This document shows, in pieces, positions 1 through 13,000 of a stretch of DNA of 64,000 nt (position 1 is its first letter; every line of letters starts with the position of its first letter). A program made the translations under genes and the position numbers. The notes under the pieces are model-generated. The model did not search any database. It worked only from the letters and a program-made list of their open reading frames with translations, and was not told where the DNA came from. Source of the DNA: Tipula vernalis (Eukaryota; Arthropoda; Insecta; Diptera; Tipulidae). Location: positions 101,719,930 through 101,783,929 of the forward strand of contig OY282560.1 in NCBI GenBank assembly GCA_958295665.1, in the 5' to 3' direction.

Positions 1-525
1 CTATAAGGGATATTTGCATTTTTATGGACAGTCAGGCCGCTATTAAAAACTACGATCTTACTTCCTTACGTAACGAGATAGCAGATCAGTTCAATCGCAA
101 TCAGTTTGCAGGGAATATAAAGGCAGAAGAACTCGCTCGTCAGAGTACAAATTGCTTCACTTTACCAAGTAAGGTAAATGTTGAAATTCCGCTCGCTACA
201 TGCAAACTCTTACTTCGCGTGTTATAACTAGACAGATTTGGCGAAAACTAGATCAGGTAAGAACTGGAGAGATGTTAACTCTTCGGCGTTACCATATTAG
301 TATGGTCGTGGGAGTTGTTACAGGACACTGTCTCATAGGTGAACAAGCGTGTGGAAACTAGGAGTCTCCTGTCCCTGTTTAGCGCAAACCAGACGGAAAT
401 TTTTAGGAGCTCCTCTCCTCCGCAAACTGGCGCATTTCAATGGGATGGTCGTCAGGTGTATTCAACGCTTAGTTGTAGGCTATTGATGGTTCAATGAGTA
501 GAGTTGAGAAAAAAAAATGTTTATG
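1..525 (+). mobile_element. I-type LINE fragment: RNase H end and C-terminal tail
   Basis: This is the 3' end of a decayed non-LTR retrotransposon that enters from the left edge. The reading starts with MDSQAAIK, the RNase H strand also seen at about 4660 (VDSQAAIR), and reaches IKAEELARQ, the usual end of LINE RNase H domains. A shifted frame from about 215 gives a tail with LRRYHISMVV and GHCLIG, typical of the C-terminus of I/R1/LOA-group LINE proteins. The middle of RNase H is deleted. The class is secure; the exact clade is not. Confidence 0.75.
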
Positions 526-1384
526 TGATATGGCTACGGACCATTTTTGTGTCTATGTCGTTCTTTGGGAGAGCCACTCAAATCTAACCTAACCTATTTC
601 CTGAATAGTTATATTTAAATTATACTAAAATAAATTCCTGGACTGGGCTAACTTCATGCAAGAATAAATGCGGTACAATTTTATTAGTATTTCCGGAGAT
701 AACTTCGCATGTGTGACCGTCAGGGTGTGCGTGTGCCTCAGCGGTGAAAATGTATATTACGATTGTGAGAAGTAATCCGTAGTAGTTCTAAAAACATTTA
801 TTTTGCAGTTGTTGATTCGAAATTATCTTTATGGTTTAGGCGATACTATTTTTAATTTTGTAACGTTTTCTATTAAGTATTAATTAAACTAACTAAAACT
901 TTTGTAAGTGTAAAACAAACGCTTCGGTTTTTTTATTAAATTATATTGTGGAAGGTGCGTCGGCCGCCATTACAACGAGCACGTCACTCATATACGGACG
1001 AGATTATGATCATCGACCACCATCTCCACAATCTGGTGAACTTCGACGCGGAAAACGAACAGTGAAAATCATTACAGCAAATTTCTCGAAAATTACAACA
1101 ACGGGCAATAATTGCAAAACGCAGTAAAGCGATACCAACTATACAACCTGGTGGAATGACCACCCGGTACCAATACAAAATTTTCAACAATCGGAACGCA
1201 GTGTCAAACGACAGCAGGTTGCTGGAAATCTGTCTAGCAACAATACAATACAAATAACGTATAAGCAGTTAACAGCAGAACTGGGGCCAACAAAGGCAGC
1301 ACGATACACGTCATATCTCCAATCAACAATTACACAAAGTATACATATACATATAAATTTTTGTCATATTAAAAACCGCTCATA
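526..1384. other. Non-coding stretch, probably leader or LTR remnant of the following Ty3/gypsy element
   Basis: No coding potential is seen. The bases just before the gag start at 1385 are probably its untranslated leader. I could not define LTR ends or a tRNA primer site. The 17 bases at 1014-1030 (CGACCACCATCTCCACA) recur exactly at 3468-3484, where the element's coding homology ends. Confidence 0.35.
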
Positions 1385-3484
1385 ATGAGTGACGACGAAG
1401 GGAAAATCGCTGTGAACAAGCAGCATACAACAAATATTTACAGGGTGTCGGTAAAATATTTCACGCTCAATCGGGACGATCCTGAGATATGGTTCAAGCA
1501 ACTCGAAGCGCAGTTTGAATTAAGTGGAGTGACGGTTGACAAAACCAAGTACGGTCACTTGGTGGCAGCTCTTGACCAAGATACAATAAGATGCGTCCGC
1601 GACACGGTGTTAAACCCTCCCGAAAAAGACAAATACGTTTCTCTGAAGGCGACCATAATCAGCAGACTACGTGAATCAGCACGAGGCAAATTAAACCGCC
1701 TGCTGACCGGTCTCCAGCTCGGAGACAACAACCCATCACAGTTGTTGCGCGAGATGCAAGCATTATCGGTGGATCAAATAACCGAATCAATGTTACGAAC
1801 GTTATGGCTGCAGCGGTTACCTACAAGCATCCAGGAGATTCTGTCGAGCATGGAGGATTGCGAACTGGAAAAAATCGCCGCAACAGCAGACAAAATAATG
1901 GAGATTCACAGGCAGCATCAACGCGCTAACAAAACATTTCGACGATTGGGTGAAAAGGGAAAGCAAATCCCGGTACGACAATCGGCGAAGCTCCTATACG
2001 GTCCGGCGTCCGCGCAGCAAAACTCGATCGGATTCACACGTCAGATCTTTCCCAAATTGCTGGTATCACTTTAAGTTCGGCACAAACGCCAAAAAATGCA
2101 ACAAACCGTGCAAGTTCGAACAGGATCGGATTTCGCCCGGGGCGGAAAACTAATAGGCTCTTCACTCTTCGCGGCAAGTGACAGCAGCCATTCATGCCGC
2201 CTAATTGTAATCAAAACGGTAGCAAAACAGCAATTTCTCATTGATACGGGAGCCGAACTGTCCGTCGTACCCCCAACGTCACGAGAAAAAACAACAAAGT
2301 CAAATCTAAAAGTATTCGCCGCAAATTCTACATCAATAGACACGTTTGGCACGAAGGAATTGGTCTTAAATTTGGGCCTACGTCGAGCATTCACATGGAA
2401 GTTCACAATCGCAAACGTTGATAGATGCATCATCGGAGCAGAGTTCCTACTAAACTACGATCTATTAGTCGACGTTAAAGGCAAGAGGTTGATCGACCCG
2501 TTGACTTCTCTGTCAATATCCGGAACCCCCGTTGCTTTACCCTCATATCAACTGACAACAGTCAAATTGGACACTAATAACCCACAAATTCGCAATTTGC
2601 TGCAGAATTTCGGACCAATCTTACGCAAAACACCGTCGCTCAACACGATCAAGCACAACATCGAGCACAAAATCGAAACCACGGGCCAACCATGTTCAGC
2701 AAAGGTACGACGCCTCAACACTGAAAAAATGAAAATAGCCAAACAAGAAATCGATCTATGATTGAGCAAAGGTGTGGCGCCGGCCGTCAAAAAGCAACTG
2801 AGCTAGTCCCCTACATATCACAAGGAAAAAGGACGGCGGATGGAGGCTATGCGGAGACTACCGCGAATTGAATCGAAAAACGAAGCCCGATCGGTATCCA
2901 ATATACCATTTGTCACCGACTTCAGTCATCAACTAGACGGCTGCCAATATTTCTCAAAAATCGACCTCCTGCGGGCGTATCACCAGATCCCGATCAGTGA
3001 GGATGACATCGAGAAGACAGCAATGTGTACCCCGTTTGGTTTGTTTGAGTTCCCCCGTATGACTTTTGGATTTTCCGTACATTGACGACATTTTAGTCGC
3101 ATCACAGAATCTAGACCAGCGCATGGAACACTTAAAAATAGTGTTTCAACGCTTACAGGACGCTGGCTTGATGATAAACGTGAGCAAATGCATATTCGCT
3201 GAAAAACAGATAAGTTTCCTGGGATTCGATATAGCAGCCGCGGGCATTTGTCCGGCCCAATCTTGGTTCGAAACAATAACGAATTTCTCACGGCCAACAA
3301 CCACTAAAGGCGTCCAGCGATTCTTAGGTATGTTAAACTATTATCGCATTTTCCTTCCCGGCGCGGCTCAGGACCAAACAAAATTGTACGAGTTTCTCAA
3401 AGGGAAGAAGAAGAACGACAACAGCAACATCACTTGGTGCGACGACTCAAACCAAGCATACGATCAGCGACCACCATCTCCACA
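1385..3484 (+). mobile_element. Ty3/gypsy retrotransposon, gag-pol, broken and truncated
   Basis: Gag starts with an ATG at 1385 (MSDDEGK) and runs about 190 residues before a frame change near 1950. The shifted frame carries a zinc-knuckle-like motif (CWYHFKFGTNAKKCNKPC, about 2050-2115). Pol follows in the frame opened at 2096: an aspartic protease with LIDTGAELSVVPP (about 2238) and IIGAEFLL. The reverse transcriptase has FSKIDLLRAYHQIPI (about 2950) and YIDDILVAS (about 3080), then FLGMLNYYR. A stop lies at 2758, and some 20 residues of the RT are deleted between MTFG and the YIDD box. Homology ends after the start of the tether; RNase H, integrase and a 3' LTR are absent. It is a dead copy. 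Confidence 0.85.
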
Positions 3485-3584
3485 CAGGTATGTATTTCTT
3501 TAAAAATAAAAATAAAAATTGTAAAAATATAAATTTCATGTGTACATCTGGTATTTCTTGCTTGTATATTTTGGTGTCGTTAAC

Positions 3585-3778
3585 TAATATGTCATCGACC
3601 CAAAATCGGTTCATGAACGTACAAAAACTGCTCGAATTCGTATTGCGAAATAATGGAAATTTGGTTACGAATAATGCTTAGACGAATTCGTAAAAGAATC
3701 AAACGTATTCGTTTTCAGAAATACCAATGACACGAATTCGTACAATTTTGGTTCGTATTCGCATTCAGGAATAGGGCC
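3585..3778. repeat. Repeat rich in ACGAATTCGT-like palindromes, probably a MITE remnant
   Basis: The sequence GAATTCGTA or a close form recurs at about 3636, 3685 and 3737, with related ATTCGTTTTC and TTCGTATTCGC nearby, and it ends in AATAGGGCCCT. This looks like one end of a small inverted-repeat element. It lies between the gypsy fragment and a LINE fragment. I did not find the other end. Confidence 0.4.
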
Positions 3779-4870
3779 CTGGGCACGATTGTGGATGTAA
3801 TGCAGAATGCGCTCACAATTGTTACGAAATGGGCTAGCAAATGTGGACTGGAAATTAACCCGTCCGAGATAGAGCGGTACTCTTTACTAAGAAATACAAA
3901 ATCCCGATAGTTATTCCTCCTATCTTAAACGACACAAGATTTCCTTTTACTGACAGAGCAAGATATCTGGGCGTTAACTTGGACAGTAAGCTTAGTTAGC
4001 CGCCCTACATTTTGGAGAGAGTAAACTATTATAGCTATGTAGACCTGCAGGAATGCCATGGTAATAGATGGGGTCTGAAGCCGGAGCTGGTACACTGGCT
4101 CTACACCACCGTAGTGAGACCTGTACTCATGTATGGAGTGGGTGTTTTGTCGTCAGATCTGGACAAAGTAACTTAGAAAATTAGGATTGAGAAGATGCAA
4201 AGAACGGTCTGTATGCTTGTGAGCGGGGCATTAAGGTCGTCACCTACACGTGCTTTAGAGGGCATGTTTCACTTTCTTCCGGTACACAATTTTGGCAAAC
4301 AGTTGGCGGCAAATACGGCTGTGCAACTTTCAGCAGTCTCTCAGTGGAAGTAATTTGATACGGGACACTCGACTATAGGTTGTTCGCTAAACGATGAGCT
4401 GGTGAACCTTGACTACATTACATCTACTCTACGCTTTGAGAAAGATTTTCAGACCATGTTCCCTTCAAAGGAAGCCTGGAAGGACAAGGGTCAATAACGG
4501 AAACGGAAACTTTGCAATTCTTCGCGGACAGCCCCAATTCTATTCGTCTCCCTGATTACTGCAGCGTGTACCAGACGGAGTATATAGCGATTGAAGAGAT
4601 CTTAATGTGGTTGAAGCATAATGTGGTATCCTCAAGTGATACCGCAATCTATGTGGACAGTCAAGCGGCAATCAGGCCGCTTGGGTTAGTCCTTTTGGCG
4701 TCACGGGTGACGTTGAGTTGTCACTCATCTCTCAATGAGATGGGTAAATATTTCATTATTCAGTTAATCTGGGTCCCTGGTCACTGGGACGTCACAGGCA
4801 AGTGCAGGGCGGATGAGGTCGCTAGGCACGGTCGATCTTGAAATCAGTAAAGTGCGAGACATTTTACGCT
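3777..4870 (+). mobile_element. I-type LINE fragment: RT thumb and RNase H
   Basis: Translated pieces in shifting frames give the end of a LINE reverse transcriptase (TKWASKCGLEINPSE, RYLGVNLDSKLS, TTVVRPVLMYG) and then an RNase H domain. The longest piece, 4512-4841, holds YCSVYQTEYIAI, AIYVDSQAAIR, IQLIWVPGH and CRADEVARHG, the expected order for LINE RNase H. Frameshifts and stops are frequent, so it is a fossil. It resembles the fragments at 1-525 and 23.4-24.2 kb, and all three may derive from one family. Confidence 0.8.
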
Positions 4871-6600
4871 ACATAAGTAACTCTAAATGGTTCCAGTAAG
4901 GGTAGATATTTAGATTTCATCAAATTAATTGCCACTGACTGGCTATTTAATTTTAAAATTAGAATGGAAATGTTTATAGTTAAATAAGCATTTAAGGTAG
5001 TAAATCGCGCATCTGGCTAAAGTTTACTTACTGCCAAATTTGCACATGTTCCGAAAAAAAAAAAATCGTTATAAAAATCACATTGTTTTACACAGATCAA
5101 AGAGTTTTAATCGCCCTTATCACTTCTTCTGACAGTTACCACAAATGTTAAAAACAGCAAGTTTTTAAACGTAACGTTATACTTTTAATTCGTTATATTT
5201 CTTAGATACTGGGGTTGTCCGGTTAAATGTTTGCCTTAAAAATCGGTCAGGAACGTTTGTGACAGACATTGGGAATTTGAGAGAGAAGTTCTTGCATAAG
5301 TCAGTCAGATTAAAGGTCTAATTTTGAAAATTATTAATTAACGACATTAACTCAGCGAAGTATAGCTTTAATTCTAACCAAAAACAGTAACATTGTTTAA
5401 TAATCGGCCCGCGCTCTCATATATTTTAAAAATCACTGATGATTAAAAATTACATTTTGTCTGTATTATATTCAGAAATAGTTACGAATACAGTTCGTGA
5501 TTCAAAGGTGTGTCATCACTGGATTATTTTATGGGAATTAATAAATAAAACAAAACTGTTTATACTTACATACGTAAGTATGCATGTTCAATGCCGGATG
5601 TAATTAGTAGCACACTTTATTTGGTAGCACTTTATTTTGTGTAGAGGGAGGTCGTGGGAATTACGACACAAACGGGTATGCTTTCTAATCGTCTAAACAG
5701 TTTATTCAATTAGTATTCAAATTTTGTCATTGCTCGATAAATCTGCAATAAAACGTAGGAGGCAGAAAATAACATTTCAACAGAATATGTTTAAAGCTAA
5801 TTATTCCACTACCTGCATAAATTTCGTTTATCTTAAAGAGCTTGACAAATTTCCATACAAAACCTAAGGTTAAAACAGCCAACAAATTTGTACTTCTTAT
5901 AGAAAACCAAACTGATCAAGGTGTTTACAGAAAGGCCAAAAAGGCCTTATTGCTCTAAAAACTGATATATAATATCAACTGATTTAAAATTATTGCTATT
6001 TATGTTGCCTAGAAATGGCAGATTCGCACAAGTTTTCCAATTTTAGAACTCCATAGTTGGTTATTTCGAGATTTTATTAATTATTTGACTACGTTCCTGG
6101 CATCAAAATTATCTAAGTATGCATTCTAAATTTTTTTTTTGGATAAATCGGGATTAACCGGTTTACAACTCCTAAAGTATTCCTGACTGCATATTATGTT
6201 AGAAGTTTAAAAAAATGTATTAAGACTTTTAAATTGCATAATGAATAAGTCAAAATCGAGACAATAACAATAAATTTTTTTTAAATATGAATCATTTTGC
6301 AAAACTATAGAGAAACCATACCGCTAATTTGCTTAAGCAAATTTATAATCGAAACTCAATGTTTTGGCTGTATTCCAATTACCTCCAAAGCGGAACCACC
6401 GCTCGTCATACTTAACATTAGCACACACACAACAAAAAAAAAACTATTTTTTTTTATTTTTGGCTAAAATTAAAACTACAAAGTGGTTTTCCCAATTTCA
6501 AAATTAATAATAGAGTCGACACACGCGAACTGAGAGCATAATAATATAATAAAGGAAAATCAAAATCACAATTTTCATGATTTGTTTCTTTTGTGATTTT
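4871..6600. other. Intergenic AT-rich stretch without a recognised gene
   Basis: No convincing reading frame, RNA gene or transposon end is visible. It separates the LINE fragment from the 3' end of BBS9 and probably holds part of that gene's 3' flank. Confidence 0.6.
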
Positions 6601-6606
6601 TTTATT
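6601..6606 (-). terminator. Candidate poly(A) signal of BBS9
   Basis: The plus strand reads TTTATT, which is AATAAA on the minus strand, about 120 bases past the BBS9 stop at 6729. AT-rich sequence makes chance matches common, so this is only a candidate. Confidence 0.35.
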
Positions 6607-6728
6607 TTTGGAAAATCTAATGACTAAGTAGTCATTAGTTTTCCTCTCTCTATATATAATATATATACTTTTTTTTACTACCAACAACAATCGTAATTAA
6701 CTGTAATAAAAAGAAAATGCAAACAAAA

Positions 6729-9681
6729 TTAAAAATTAAATTTCATAATTTCTTCAACATTAGATTCAGGAATTGAATCAATTGTTGTGGTGTGATTTAA
6801 CCAATCGCTAGTTTTCGTTTCATCATCGACCTCTTCTAATTCATCCCCTTCATCAATTGTTAGATCGTCTGTTGATGAGTGACTTAAGGCACGTCGGGTC
6901 TCTCCACAACGAATCATACCGCAAATTCTTTCATAAAGTGATTTAAATTGTTTTTTAAATCGATTAACATCAAACTCGTTTGTGATTCGTAAATTTGGTT
7001 GATCATCAAGAGATGCATTTTTATTTTTACGAATCGGTCCCGCATAATTCAATATTTCTAGTGATGGTTGAATTATTTGTTCCCAATTCTAAAAGCAGAA
7101 ACAAGAAAGATGTTAGACGAATCTTAACCGAACACTAAACGAACTACAAACATATTCATTCCAATCGTAGACAGGATAAAGTAAAGCTTCTATAAAACCA
7201 TCGACGGTTTTTGGCGGTAAATCCAAATGTTTCGTTAAAATGGCAAGGAATGCAATGTGTGATGACAATAAAATTTGGACGTGCTTTAATTCGAGACGAG
7301 CGGATTTTAATTTCATGGCAGCATTTGTTAATTTATCGTACGTGACACGTATTAAATTTGTGACACCGCCAAGAGCATTCGGCGTTCGATCTTGGATTTT
7401 GACTAATAACCGTCGTTCGATAAGTCTCATCTGTCCACAATGTGATTCGAGTTCCACCTAGCGAATAATCCGAAACGCAAAAAAAATCTTTATTTATTCA
7501 AGACACAAACCACTACAATAACTTACCAATAATCTTTTTGATTCGAGTTGCGCCTCATAGTGATTATCAATATAAACTAACACGTGTTCTAAAACTAAAA
7601 AACCGATTTTAGTACAATATTGACGAACTTACCAAAGACACACGACTTACCATTTGGTTGCGGAACTGTTATAATTCGACAATTCGATTTTAGACGAGTT
7701 AAAATAACCGATAATATAAGAGAAAGTCCGGTTATATTATCCGATTGTAAACGATATTTAGAATTAGATGATTTTGCTTGAATTATCGTGACAATGGATT
7801 TCGAGTAAATCATTTGGAAAGCAATTGCTTGCGTAGCATTTGATTCGATATTGAATTCGCGAAATAAGGAAGCAAAACTTTCTGGTCCATTTTCGACCGT
7901 AAGATTTATTTTGAATTTCCCATCTTTTTGTGGTGTCGATTGCTGAGCAATCAAATCAAATGGTAGTGGAACCATTTTTTCGATAATCCGCGGAATACTC
8001 TGTTTATTGATGAATGAGATTAGCACTTTTAGATTTAGGCTGATTGGATCGAGCAGCTCTTCCAAATAAATCCAAGACGATAATTTTTCCACATCACCAA
8101 CACCTATGTCACGAAGTACCGTTATCTCATTAGACGCCTTTAGTGGACTGTCAACATTTAGAATTACTTGAATTTGATCAAAATTCGAGTTTGACTTAAG
8201 CGCAACCTCAACCAGACACATTTTATAAACATTTTCATTAAGATTGTCCGCATTCTCAAAAAATTTCGTGAAACTGCAATTTTCAAGTTTTGAACTAATA
8301 GTTACATTTACATTAAGATCACGTTCAGCGGATGCATTTAGTAGGGAAATATCGGTCACATCAACACTTTGTTTTATCTCTTTTTCTAGCTCGGCCAGTT
8401 CTTGTTGGGCCTTCTCAAAATTCAGATCAGTCAAATTTAATGGTGGCACCTTAAAGATTTGTGGTTCTGTGCCGAGATATCCAACCATAATATTTCCTTC
8501 ACGTCCAAGGCTAACGATTGCACCAGATAAATCTTGAAATGTAGCACGTTGTATTGCAACCGGTATTTCTGAGAGTTGGGCGCCCCAGACAAGATTCATA
8601 TTGTCATAAATTAACATTGACCCTGATTCGGATACTACGACAATCATTAGACGGACATCCGCTTCTGAATAATTAAAATAGTCATAAGCCACGATTAAAC
8701 ATTGCCTAATTTACATATACTTTACCCCAGTACCATCCAATCGCGAACGAATAAAAGCAGATTGGCGTATAATCCAGACGTTTAATAAATTTTGATCTGC
8801 CATTGTCAGTCAAACAATACAAATTTCGTTCCCCCAGCACAACTATAGCCGACTCTGTATTTGAAATTTGATGCACATTCAAGTCCAAAGCCCCTTCACC
8901 GATACAAAATGACCAAATCGGAATAATTTCTTTGTTTTCGCTCGAATTCACCGATTGAGTCAAGTCCTGATATCGATAACATTCAACATCCCATCCCGGA
9001 GAAATCGTAACAAAGCAATCAATTCGCGGGACATACAACATTGGAGAAGGTATAGTACGCTCATTCGGCAATTGACATTCAAATGTGATTCCATCTTGTT
9101 CATAGAATCTTAGTCCACCATCCATATGCTGTACGCAGAGAAATTCTCGACCTTTGGCCCCACCAAAATTTCCTTTGCACAATGAGAATGCCAATTTTTT
9201 TAACATGTACTCATACACCAGTTGCAACTTTGATTGATCGCCGTGTTCGGCAACACCAGGTGTTTTTATAATCGAATATATGCACAACTTCAATGGATGC
9301 AATACAGCTAGATGAGACCAAACATTTGTTGAACTGTAAAAACAAATAAATGAATCACATCCATATCATTTACCAAAATATTTATTTTTGTTGCCAAACT
9401 TACGCTGAAAATTTTCCAGATTGCATTCCAATGATTGGTAGTGTTAGTTTAGCTTCGAGAACAACACTTGTTGGTTTAAAACCAGCTGGTGCCCCATCCT
9501 CAGACCGTTCACATTTTGGTTGATAAACACCCAAATGACCGGTATGCGATCCAACCACAATATAATCCTTTTCGTTTTCCTCGAGTGCCAAACGACAACA
9601 GTGCAATGAAAATGAATCGTATTTTTCCTGTATTTCAGGCACTTGAATATTCCACCATTCACAAACTTTAAACAGCGACAT
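6729..9681 (-). CDS. BBS9: BBS9 (PTHB1), BBSome subunit
   Basis: BBS9 is a core subunit of the BBSome, the coat that moves membrane proteins in and out of cilia; in flies cilia are confined to sensory neurons and sperm. I read six coding exons: 9681-9404, 9333-8726, 8664-7651, 7594-7527, 7457-7152 and 7088-6729. These join in phase to 877 residues; human BBS9 is 887. Family landmarks are the start MSLFKVCEWW, LAVLHPLKLCIYS, FGGAKGREFLCVQ-MDG, VVLGERNLYCLTDNG, LVWGAQLSEIPVA and YLGTEPQIF, all in the N-terminal beta-propeller part. ATG 9681 is chosen because it gives the conserved N-terminus; an upstream in-frame extension is unlike the family. Introns are short (61-71 bases). A second GTAAGT 18 bases beyond the exon 3 donor keeps the same phase, so that boundary is uncertain by six codons. 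The acidic C-terminus is poorly conserved. No lesions are seen. Confidence 0.93.
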
Positions 9682-10007
9682 TTTTACTTTCTGTTTTAAT
9701 TTATCCGTTGCCATGGAAGGCTGGTTTAATTTGACAGGATGCGCAGATCGATGGAAATTCGTGAGGTATGCGTCGAATATAACAAGAAGCATATAAAAGG
9801 CTAAAGAGGAACCACGAGTTTTAAACACATTTTACACCAAATTTATTTCGAATGGTAATAAAATGAGAACCAAAAGTGAATGTAGGTTGAAAACTTAAAT
9901 AGTAGTTTGAAGCAATTAAAATTTAGAAATTCACATTTATTGTTATTCCGATTACGCTTAGACACAGCACATCAATAACATATAAATTTTTCTTATAAAT
10001 TGGATTT
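9682..10007. other. Gap between the BBS9 start and the STRAP 3' end
   Basis: BBS9 and STRAP lie head to tail on the minus strand about 410 bases apart, so the BBS9 promoter and 5' leader must overlap or adjoin the STRAP 3' UTR here. No clear core promoter motif is seen. An in-frame extension upstream of the BBS9 start (to about 9828) has no family homology. Confidence 0.5.
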
Positions 10008-10013
10008 TTTATT
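10008..10013 (-). terminator. Candidate poly(A) signal of STRAP
   Basis: TTTATT on the plus strand gives AATAAA on the minus strand about 80 bases past the STRAP stop at 10092. Another copy lies near 9937. Either could be used. Confidence 0.4.
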
Positions 10014-10091
10014 TCGATTTTTTTAAAATTTACAGACTTAAATTTTAAAAATAAATATAAATTTTTAAAAATAATTAATTAAAAAGGAAAT

Positions 10092-13000
10092 TTAATTGGC
10101 AGTCACTTCTCTTGGTGATGACACACTGTTCAAATTATCACTAGTTTGTGAACCAGTCGGTTCGGTACATTTCCATAATCCATATGTCTTACCAACCGTC
10201 GTCTGCCACAATCGTAGCGTGCCATCTTCAGATCCACTAGCATATAATTCGCCATCCGGACTAAAACTAACCGCATGCACCGGGCCAAAATGTCCCTTGA
10301 ACGATTCAATTTCATTTCCGGTCAAATAATCATATTTATACATTTTAAAATCTTCGCCACCGCAAACAAACACATGCTTATCAGGATGAAGACTTGCCGA
10401 TGCAACAACAGTTGGTACCGAAAATTCTTTAATCTTATTTAATGTTTCCGCTTCCCAAAAACTAACAAATTTTCCGTGGGTCACCGTAAGAATACGCCCA
10501 TCACGTGATAATTCTAAACTATTTGGATTCGATTGAAAATCAACACGTTGGACCTCCTGATTCGAAACACGATCCCAAACTCGAATTGTTTTGTCATCGG
10601 CCGCACTAACAATGCACTTGTCATTCCGACAAAATATCGCCCGTTTAATATTTCCATTATGGCCTGAATACATTTCCGGATCAACAGTATGTTGTAAATT
10701 AAATACTCGTACTAATTTTTCATTGCTTCCGGTTATTAAATGTTCGCTATTCCGATCAAATGCCACCGATTTAACAATGTGATTATGTTGAAAACTTCGC
10801 ATTTCTTCACCGGTAACCGCATTCCATACTTTACCGCTAAAATCTGCAGCACCCGATGCAGCAAGCGATGCTTTATTATTTAGCGCAACACCCCAGACAG
10901 CACCTTTGTGTCCCTCGAATGTACCAACCCAATCCCCGGTATCACCCAAACGTAACATTGGATTACCATCTAGGAAAAAAAAAAAAAAAAAAAAAAAACT
11001 TAAATCCATAATTCAATTACAAAATACATAATGTCTAAGCATGAAATGACGCAAGTGATAATAAACAACCCATTCATACGGATTCATTACGATATATAAG
11101 AAAACGAGCATTGTTTTACATAAAGCAATCAATCAATAACAAATATAAAAAAAATACCAAAGAAAAGTGAAATTAGTTAAAGGTCCATCCCGGTAATTTA
11201 CTTTTAGTTTTTAAATTTTAATGGCAAGGACTATTGGCATGATCAAGATCACAACAAAATGTAGTACCACTGATCTAATTTATATACATACATATATATA
11301 AACGTACATTCATACTATATATACCTATGAGACCGCTTATCAAGGCCTACACACTTTTTGCCATTTATATGCTCGCAGCAGCAGCTACACCAAGAGAAAA
11401 AGACGATTTCCTTGATTGACTTTTTAATTTTCATACGCGATACGTACATTTATACTTTACACTCTACAATGTGTGTCGATTTGCACATACAGTGGCCTTC
11501 ATTTTTTTATTTTACACGTTTCTTGTTTATTTATTTATTTTTCTTATAAATACACATCAAGGTTTCTTCCGGTTACTTTATTTTTATAATAAATATTATT
11601 AATTTATTTCTAATAGATAAATAGTTGGTTGTTTATAATAAAAAAAAAAAAAATGACGAGACGCGAAAAAAAACAACAAAACAAAAAAAAAAAACTTTTC
11701 CGTTAAACATACAGTAAAATAATAATGTGTAGTGTAAATAAATGTAATTCCACCTTCAAAATTAGCGACGGCGCTCAACACAAAGATAATAACAAAATAT
11801 ATTAAAACAGTTCCACGGAAATGGTAAACTTATTCAATAATTGTGCACGTGATTTATTTACAATTGAATACAGGAATAACCGTGGAGGATACAATTAAAA
11901 TTGGTGGCATGTTATACAATTTACAATGAAGAAGACTTATCTCAGTAGACTTTATGATATAAAAGCAGCGTGTAAGCGTATTTAACAGGTTTGCTTTGAT
12001 ATTAATGACTTCCTGCTAAATCCGACGACAAAACGGTGAAACACTTGTTGAATTGGATTAAATTCATTCAAGCTGGATTGAGGCGATATGAAATTTTCTT
12101 TTCGATTGAAAATTAAATCAAAGTGAACTTTAAATTTCATTCCATTTATGGTGTCGTCAATTGAGGAGTGTCTGATCAAAAGTGGCTATTTACATTTTCC
12201 AAAATGATGCGCACTTATACGGCATCTGAAAAATTCAAATCATTCAATCAGTTTAGATAACGTCAAAATTCTCGATAAACAGACCAATTTTAGGAAAAGA
12301 TCGATTTTGGAAATGTTACATATTAAAACAAGTAGAAATTCGACTAATATTGTGGAAGATTATGCTTATATTGGCAACTCGTATGATTGGTTTATGTACC
12401 TAAGTTTTTTGTCTCATTTTATTTTTATTTAAGTGTACAACTTTTCTACATGAAAACGCTTTAGCCAGGAAAAAAATTTTCATTATGCTTTTGATAATAA
12501 TCTCAAGCTTAAATCTGCAAAAATAAGGAGCCCTATACCAAAAAAATTATTTGTTTAATTATTAATTTATGTTAAGGAGAGGTAGGCAGGTGTTTTACGT
12601 ATTTTAATAAAACCCAGATTATTCTCTTACTCGGAGCACTAACACCCCAGATAGGCTGCGGTTGAATAAATCCGATTCAGCTAAACTCGTTCACAACATC
12701 GAGGTTGACGTACCACGACTGAAGCCGAAGAATTTATTAAAATAGGTTTGATTAAATCGGAGTATATGAAGGGTATTAGTTTCATAATTTCATATTTGCT
12801 GAAATTTTTATTACTATTACTAGAAAAAATATTTAAAAGTATATATGAAGGAATCTGTTTGGTCAGTGCCTGACCAGGTGTAAAGGCAGAATACTCGGAA
12901 GTTAAAAAAAAAAATTTATTCTTAACAAAAGCAATTGGCTATAAAACGTTCTCACAACATCCCGACCTATAAACGATAATATTTTATCACTTCCGTCTCT

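Noticed and set aside
578..598. AACCTAACCTA, telomere-like repeat
   Set aside because: Only two units within a LINE 3' region; no array.
8650..8692. Coding start at 8692 in BBS9 (MAYDYFNYSE)
   Set aside because: It lies inside a 61-base intron; joining at 8664 restores the family sequence.
9682..9828. An upstream in-frame extension of BBS9 starting at 9828
   Set aside because: The extension has no family similarity; MSLFK at 9681 matches the known N-terminus.
10970..11009. A STRAP start at 11009 that begins MDLSFFFFF
   Set aside because: The phenylalanines are the intron's T tract; the real first exon is at 28582-28702.
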